Below are positions 59,965-64,000 of a stretch of DNA of 64,000 nt, in pieces. The DNA comes from an uncultured Novosphingobium sp. (GTDB lineage: Bacteria; Pseudomonadota; Alphaproteobacteria; Sphingomonadales; Sphingomonadaceae): assembly GCA_946886075.1 (NCBI GenBank), contig CAMPHR010000003.1:89998-153997 (forward strand), written 5' to 3'. Every line of letters begins with the position of its first letter. Position 1 is the stretch's first letter. Position numbers and translations under genes: made by a program. The notes beneath the pieces were generated by a model. It did no database searches and had not been told where the DNA came from. It worked only from the letters and a program-made list of their open reading frames with translations.

Positions 59965-60951
59965 TTATGCCAAGGCGCGCGCGGCCGATATGGTCTCTCG
60001 CAAGCTCGCGAACAAGGTGTCGAGATCAGCATCGCTGGCGATGGTGAGGTCGATCATGACGCCGCCCTTCCCCACCCGCGCGCGGCCGATGCGGTCGCCG
60101 CCCGCCATAATCTCTATGTCGCCGCTGTCCCTGGGCCGCCGCGCCGCCGCCTGCCGCAGCCGGGACAGCACCGTCGCGGAAGCGAGCATCGCCCCGTTGC
60201 CAGCGGCGCGCGCTTGCTGCTCCTGCGCGATCAGGCATGCCTCGGCGATCAGGTCGGCCCGCTGTTCCTGCCTGCGCAGCAGCGGCGTCAGCAGTTCGGA
60301 GTAGCGGACCTTCAGCTCTTCCTTGGTGGCGAAGGCCTGGATCACCTCTTCGGGCAATTGGGCGAGCGCGAGAAGGCGGCTCAACTGGCTGTTCGAAAGG
60401 CCCAGCGCTTCGGCCATGCGCGACTGGACGCCGCCGTAGAAGCGGTCGACCGCCTGCTGATAGCTGCGCGCGCGGTCGAGCTCGCAAATATCGGCGCGCT
60501 CGCGATTTTCGATGTCCGCGAGGCGAAAGGCTTCCTCGTCCGACAGTTCGACGACCAACGCGTTGAGGCGCAGTTCGGGGCGGCCATTATGGTTGAGCCA
60601 GTCGATGGCGAAGCGCCGCCTGCTGCCGACCAGCAGCTGATAGGGCTGTTCCGATGCGTCCGGGTTCAGCCGCACGAGCACGGGTATCCGGTTGCCGCCC
60701 TCGGCCGCGATGGAATCGATCAGCGACCGGCAGCTGTCCGGGTTCAGCCCTGGCTGGTCGCGGGGATTGCCATCCCACACCAGGCAGTCGGCAGGCCGGA
60801 TCAGAAGCGGGGCGCGGCTGTCCGCGCGCTCTCCGGCAAAGCTGGTCAGCCGGTCGTCGAGGCGGCTGAGCGCTTCCAGCTCCGCCACGGGGCGGGCCGC
60901 GCCATTGTCGCGGGACAGCGTCGCCATGATGTCGCGTATCAATCCCGCCAT
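59965..60951 (-). CDS. ParB/RepB-family DNA-binding protein
   Basis: A 328-residue ParB-like protein. The N-terminal ParB/Srx domain contains 'WDGNPRDQPGLNPDSCRSLI' and 'YQLLVGSRRRFAIDWL' (box II, G-x-RR). The central HTH region is 'RADICELDRARSYQQAVDRF' then 'MAEALGLSNSQLSRLLALAQ'. The C-terminal domain ends 'DLDTLFASLRETISAARAL'. These match the RepB/ParB proteins of plasmids and secondary replicons. The ATG used follows AGGAAAG. No ParA gene is adjacent on either side, which is unusual. Confidence 0.88.
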   Translation of the reverse strand: MAGLIRDIMATLSRDNGAARPVAELEALSRLDDRLTSFAGERADSRAPLLIRPADCLVWDGNPRDQPGLNPDSCRSLIDSIAAEGGNRIPVLVRLNPDASEQPYQLLVGSRRRFAIDWLNHNGRPELRLNALVVELSDEEAFRLADIENRERADICELDRARSYQQAVDRFYGGVQSRMAEALGLSNSQLSRLLALAQLPEEVIQAFATKEELKVRYSELLTPLLRRQEQRADLIAEACLIAQEQQARAAGNGAMLASATVLSRLRQAAARRPRDSGDIEIMAGGDRIGRARVGKGGVMIDLTIASDADLDTLFASLRETISAARALA

Positions 60952-61004
60952 GCGGACTTTCCTCCTTTGCTGCCGGTGATTTAGCGGCATTCCGCCCGCT
61001 TCGC

Positions 61005-62327
61005 TCATCCGACCGAGTCCGAAATGGTGGAAACAGGCCCCTTTGCGTGTACGCAAAAGCGCGGGCGCATCGGGTCGTTTGCGGCCGGGCGATGCAGGGC
61101 GTTGGCGAACGCGCCGAGCGAGGCGACGCGATCGCCATAGCTCGCACTCGTCCAGCCACGGCGCACGCTGGGCCGACCGAGATGCGACCCGGTCACCCAC
61201 TCCGCCCCCTCTTCAGCGGCGAGATGGAGGTGCCACGGTGATTCCACGCCGTCCACGATCACCGTCGCGCTCATCGTGCGGGCAAGTCCCAGAAGATGAC
61301 CGACGCGCAGCCGGTTGCGTTCGGACCGATAGGCGGTGCGCATGAATGGGCTGTCGAGCTTCACGATGTCGGGCGACAGCGCCGTGAGCTGTCCGATCGA
61401 AGCATGGCCAGAACCGAAGCGCCCGACGGCGATCCGGACGCCAAGCGCGCGCAGAGCCCTGACAAAGGCGAGCGCGTCGCGAAAACAGGCGATGCCGCTA
61501 TTGTCGCCAATCTCGATCACCAAACGCCGGGCGAGCGCGGGATCGCGTTTCAACCGATCGAACAGCGCCGTCCAGCCCGCGCCTTCCCCATGCAGGTTCA
61601 GCGACAGGCTTCGCGGGGATATGGCGACCGACAGGCAGGCGGCGGGGTCAGCCTGAAGCTCGCGCAGCACGTCACGGACCAGCAGCCGGTCGAGCAAGTG
61701 AGCAAGGCCAAGCCGCTCAAGGGCCGCATAATGTCCGGCGCAATCCATCTGCTCGCCGGTTTTGCCGACCCGCCGGAGCATCGCTTCATAATAGAGGATG
61801 GTGCCGCCATCACGCGGACGCGAGACGGGACGCCAGTTGATGAACGCCTCCCCATCCTGCATCCAGCGCAGGAGAGCGGCGGCTTCGGCCATGTCCTTTT
61901 GGTAGAGGGTGACGCCCTCGCCCGGTCGGACGATGATCTGGCATTGCTGCAATATGGACGCGGCGAGGCGGGCGTGCGCCTCCCTTTCCTGCGCTTGGCC
62001 GAGGCTTTCCCCGACAAAGGCCTGACCTGCCGAGATGGAGAGCAATATGTCCTGATCCTTGTACCGGAACGGTTCGCTATCCAGCGCCTCGCACAGCCTG
62101 TCGACCAGGCGTTCGGCGGGCAGGCTTTGCAACAATGGGTAGCGGGCGGTCAGGATGATCCGGCTGCCGTCGATGCTGCGAAGATCGATGCGGCCGAGAT
62201 GCTGACGGGCTGCAACGCACAGGTGGTCGATTGCGGCACACGCGGCGTCCGCTCCATAAGCCGTCTCGACCGCGTGAAAATTATTGAGGCATATGACGAG
62301 CAGATGCTCGGCCTGATGGAGCTTCAT
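61005..62327 (-). CDS. EAL-domain protein, catalytic residues degenerate
   Basis: A 440-residue protein with a degenerate GGDEF-like N-terminal half ('LLSISAGQAFVGES') and a C-terminal EAL-type barrel. The EAL motif reads E-A-M ('YYEAMLRR'). The metal-binding Asp-Asp of active phosphodiesterases ('DDFG') is replaced by Gly-Arg ('VGRFGSGHASIGQL'), and 'EITE' is 'EIGD'. It probably senses cyclic di-GMP or a protein partner and does not hydrolyse it. The start is uncertain among TTG/ATG codons after AAAGGA. Confidence 0.85.
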   Translation of the reverse strand: MKLHQAEHLLVICLNNFHAVETAYGADAACAAIDHLCVAARQHLGRIDLRSIDGSRIILTARYPLLQSLPAERLVDRLCEALDSEPFRYKDQDILLSISAGQAFVGESLGQAQEREAHARLAASILQQCQIIVRPGEGVTLYQKDMAEAAALLRWMQDGEAFINWRPVSRPRDGGTILYYEAMLRRVGKTGEQMDCAGHYAALERLGLAHLLDRLLVRDVLRELQADPAACLSVAISPRSLSLNLHGEGAGWTALFDRLKRDPALARRLVIEIGDNSGIACFRDALAFVRALRALGVRIAVGRFGSGHASIGQLTALSPDIVKLDSPFMRTAYRSERNRLRVGHLLGLARTMSATVIVDGVESPWHLHLAAEEGAEWVTGSHLGRPSVRRGWTSASYGDRVASLGAFANALHRPAANDPMRPRFCVHAKGPVSTISDSVG

Positions 62328-62407
62328 CAAAGGCAAATCCTTTCGCGGGACCAGCTTGCAAAGTGCCAGACAGGATAAGGGGGGAGGCGACGGGCCTGCC
62401 GCCTTCC

Positions 62408-62441
62408 CCCTCCCCGCGCGCCGACCGGTGCGCGGGGAGGG
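62408..62441. terminator. GC-rich hairpin after the collagen-like gene
   Basis: A 12-bp perfect stem CCCTCCCCGCGC / GCGCGGGGAGGG with a 10-nt loop, 7 bp beyond the stop codon of the minus-strand lipoprotein gene. No T-run. Confidence 0.55.
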
Positions 62442-62447
62442 TGTAGG

Positions 62448-63881
62448 TCAGCGGCCGAGAAGGCCGCCGAGCAGGCCCGTCACAGGCGCGGTGGGGCTCT
62501 GCCCGCCTGTGGACGGCGCGGTCACGCCACCGAGCAAGCCGGTCACCGGCGCAAGCAGCGATCCGCCGCTGCTGCCGGTGCCGGTGGGGAGCGCCGGGGC
62601 AAGTCCGTTGACGGCGTCGAGCACTGGCGACACGACGCTGTCGACGGTGGAGGTCACCGTGGCGACGACGGGGGCAGCGGCGGTCACGACCTGGTTGACC
62701 GTGGCACCCGCCTCCGCGCCGAGCACGTTGCCGACCAGATTGCCGACCGGCGCGAGCCCGGCCTCTACGCCAGCCGCTGTCGTCGGGACCGCCACGTCGA
62801 CGATCGTTCCCTGCGTCAGCACCTCGGCCGTCAACAGCTGACCCTGTGCCGGAGCGGTGGCGGACGGCAGCAGGTTGACGCCGACCAGCGTGTCACTTGT
62901 GGACGGTCCGGGGACGGACTGACCACCGACATTGGCGCCGATCAGGGGCCCGCCGAGCAGACCGCCTGGGGAACCGCCGGGGCCGCCCAGCACGCCGGTC
63001 AAGCCGCCAGCCACGGTTTCGACAAGCCCGGTGACGGGAGCAAGCGCTCCGCCGCTGCCGACCAATTGCCCCGTCACTGGCGCAAGCGCGCCATTCACTG
63101 TGTCGAGCAAGGGCGTCGTGACCTGAGTCGCGGCGGACGTCACCGTTGCCACCACGGGCGCGAGGCCGTCGGTCAACTGGGTGACGGTGCCGCCCACCTG
63201 TTCGCCGAGCAGCGTTCCGGCGAGCGTACCGACCGGCGCGAGGCCCTGCTGCACGCCGCCCACCGTAGTCGGCAGGCTGACGTCCACGACCGTACCGTCA
63301 CCATTGAGAAGGCCCACCGTGGCGAGAGTGCCGGTCGCGTCCGGCTGATCCGCCAGGACATTGACGCCGACGAGGGAGCCGGGTCCGGTGGGACCGGTGA
63401 TCGCCTGGCCGCCCAGATTGACGCCGATCAGCGAGCCGCCGCTTGTTCCGGTCGGGCCGGTGGGACCAGTGGGGCCGCCGGGTCCGGTGGGTCCTCCAGG
63501 GCCAGTGGGACCGCTGGGGCCGCTCGGACCAGTGGGGCCCCCGGGACCAGTTGGACCAGTTGGACCGCCGGGGCCAGTGGGACCGCCGGGGCCATCTGGA
63601 CCGCTGGGCCCGGTAGGACCTCCGGGGCCGCTGGGGCCGCCGGGGCTAGTAGGCCCACTCGGACCATTGGGCCCGCTCGGACCGCTTGGCCCATTGGGAC
63701 CGCTTGGACCCGTGGGGCCGCTGGGGCTGGTTGGGCCCGAAGGTCCGGAAGGCGTGTTGCCTCCTGCAGTACGGACACTGAAACCGACGCCATCTGAGCA
63801 GGCGCCAAGTAAGAAAAGTGGAATCGCCGTGGCGCAAAGCAGCAGACGCCGCCCTGACCGCGCTGGCCCAACCAAAGACAT
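62448..63881 (-). CDS. Collagen-like repeat lipoprotein with duplicated C-terminal domain
   Basis: A 477-residue predicted lipoprotein. GGGAGG precedes the ATG. The signal peptide ends in the lipobox LGAC (Cys28). Residues ~45-147 are Gly-Pro-(Ser/Thr/Asn/Asp/Gly) triplets of collagen type. After that, two copies of a ~160-residue Gly/Val/Ala/Leu-rich unit follow, starting '[10 protein letters not shown]' (151) and '[10 protein letters not shown]' (313), each with 'GLAPVG' and 'APVVATVTS'. The protein is probably a surface-exposed stalk with two globular ends. The function is unknown; adhesion or biofilm is a guess. Confidence 0.85.
   Translation of the reverse strand: MSLVGPARSGRRLLLCATAIPLFLLGACSDGVGFSVRTAGGNTPSGPSGPTSPSGPTGPSGPNGPSGPSGPNGPSGPTSPGGPSGPGGPTGPSGPDGPGGPTGPGGPTGPTGPGGPTGPSGPSGPTGPGGPTGPGGPTGPTGPTGTSGGSLIGVNLGGQAITGPTGPGSLVGVNVLADQPDATGTLATVGLLNGDGTVVDVSLPTTVGGVQQGLAPVGTLAGTLLGEQVGGTVTQLTDGLAPVVATVTSAATQVTTPLLDTVNGALAPVTGQLVGSGGALAPVTGLVETVAGGLTGVLGGPGGSPGGLLGGPLIGANVGGQSVPGPSTSDTLVGVNLLPSATAPAQGQLLTAEVLTQGTIVDVAVPTTAAGVEAGLAPVGNLVGNVLGAEAGATVNQVVTAAAPVVATVTSTVDSVVSPVLDAVNGLAPALPTGTGSSGGSLLAPVTGLLGGVTAPSTGGQSPTAPVTGLLGGLLGR
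63441..63749 (-). repeat. Collagen-like tandem repeat tract (GGNCCN triplets)
   Basis: About 34 consecutive 9-bp units coding Gly-Pro-X. The DNA repeat also leaves the opposite strand open, which is a by-product of the codon pattern. Such tracts can change length by slippage. Confidence 0.85.
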
Positions 63882-64000
63882 GCTAGAACCTCCCTGTTCA
63901 ATGCGAACATCATCGCAAGGCCACAAGGCTAAGCACGCCATTCCCTTACGGCTTCTTCTAAAATCACCGATCTGGTGAGAATGGGGGATTGGGTGTGGGG

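Noticed and set aside
63361..63978. Collagen-like open frame ([10 protein letters not shown] type) on the plus strand opposite the lipoprotein repeat
   Set aside because: It is a mirror of the GGNCCN repeat codons on the minus strand; there is no RBS or signal peptide, and the minus-strand gene has both.

Overview
The window is high-GC DNA that looks like a sphingomonad (Sphingomonadales, Alphaproteobacteria; Sphingobium, Novosphingobium or Sphingomonas type). The evidence is the gene families, a CC0125/CC1285-type lipoprotein, and repeated intergenic palindromes of the TTCGACAGGCTCAGGGCGAA type. It is mostly an accessory catabolic region. I see no tRNA, rRNA, CRISPR array or transposase. I count about 57 protein genes, many in tight operons with 1-8 bp overlaps.

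The most likely theme is steroid (bile-salt or sterol-like) catabolism. Three genes encode Rieske oxygenases of the 3-ketosteroid 9-alpha-hydroxylase (KshA) type (30898-31977, 54374-55444, 58646-59725). One encodes a small ketosteroid-isomerase-like protein with all three catalytic residues (32152-32562). One encodes a SnoaL-fold protein matching bile-acid 7-alpha-dehydratase (BaiE/Hsh2 type) at all five active-site residues (22980-23513). Around them lie nine SDRs, a P450 with its ferredoxin, a Baeyer-Villiger monooxygenase, CoA-ester beta-oxidation genes, a TonB receptor and several regulators. I see no reductase for the Rieske enzymes, no ketosteroid delta-1-dehydrogenase and no meta-cleavage dioxygenase, so the pathway is incomplete here.

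Layout. 1-3.2 kb: end of an SDR, an EthD-like protein, a Coq4-like protein and a Gfo/Idh/MocA protein. 3.3-7.1 kb: pncB, two lipoproteins and an AraC regulator. 7.1-8.5 kb: P450 and ferredoxin. 8.7-15.9 kb: a six-gene minus-strand operon (quinone-oxidoreductase-like MDR, FadB-like bifunctional enzyme, acyl-CoA dehydrogenase, aminoglycoside-phosphotransferase-like kinase, epoxide-hydrolase-like protein, TIM barrel), with LysR and SRPBCC genes upstream. The kinase/dehydrogenase pair resembles the LvaA/LvaC and ACAD10/11 route for 4-hydroxyacyl-CoA. 17.7-22 kb: GMC oxidoreductase plus three SDRs. 22-28.2 kb: SDR, BaiE-like dehydratase, TonB receptor, LuxR-type regulator and LLM-class flavoenzyme. 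28.4-32 kb: KshA-like, two SDRs and a TIM barrel. 32.1-33.7 kb: KSI-like protein and a putative Fe(II)/2-oxoglutarate-type oxygenase. 33.9-38.4 kb: DUF1214, VOC, TIM barrel, Gfo/Idh/MocA and SDR. 38.4-43.5 kb: Zn-ADH-like MDR, sulfotransferase, TetR and BVMO. 43.6-52.4 kb: aldehyde dehydrogenase, a probable two-subunit acyl-CoA dehydrogenase, LysR, enoyl-CoA hydratase, CaiB-type CoA-transferase, HIBADH-type dehydrogenase and TIM barrel. 52.6-56.2 kb: AEC transporter, XRE-type regulator, second KshA-like gene and an SDR without the catalytic tyrosine. 56.5-59.7 kb: small genes, an unknown gene and the third KshA-like gene. 60-64 kb: a ParB-like protein without ParA, a degenerate EAL protein and a collagen-like lipoprotein.

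Two features stand out. Four xylose-isomerase-type TIM barrels and two Gfo/Idh/MocA proteins are interleaved with the steroid genes, which suggests a keto/enol or sugar-like step not usually described for these pathways. Also, the first and third KshA-like genes are almost identical over their 5' two-thirds, which points to recent duplication or gene conversion. Most intergenic gaps hold palindromes that could be operators for the adjacent LysR, TetR, AraC and XRE-type regulators.
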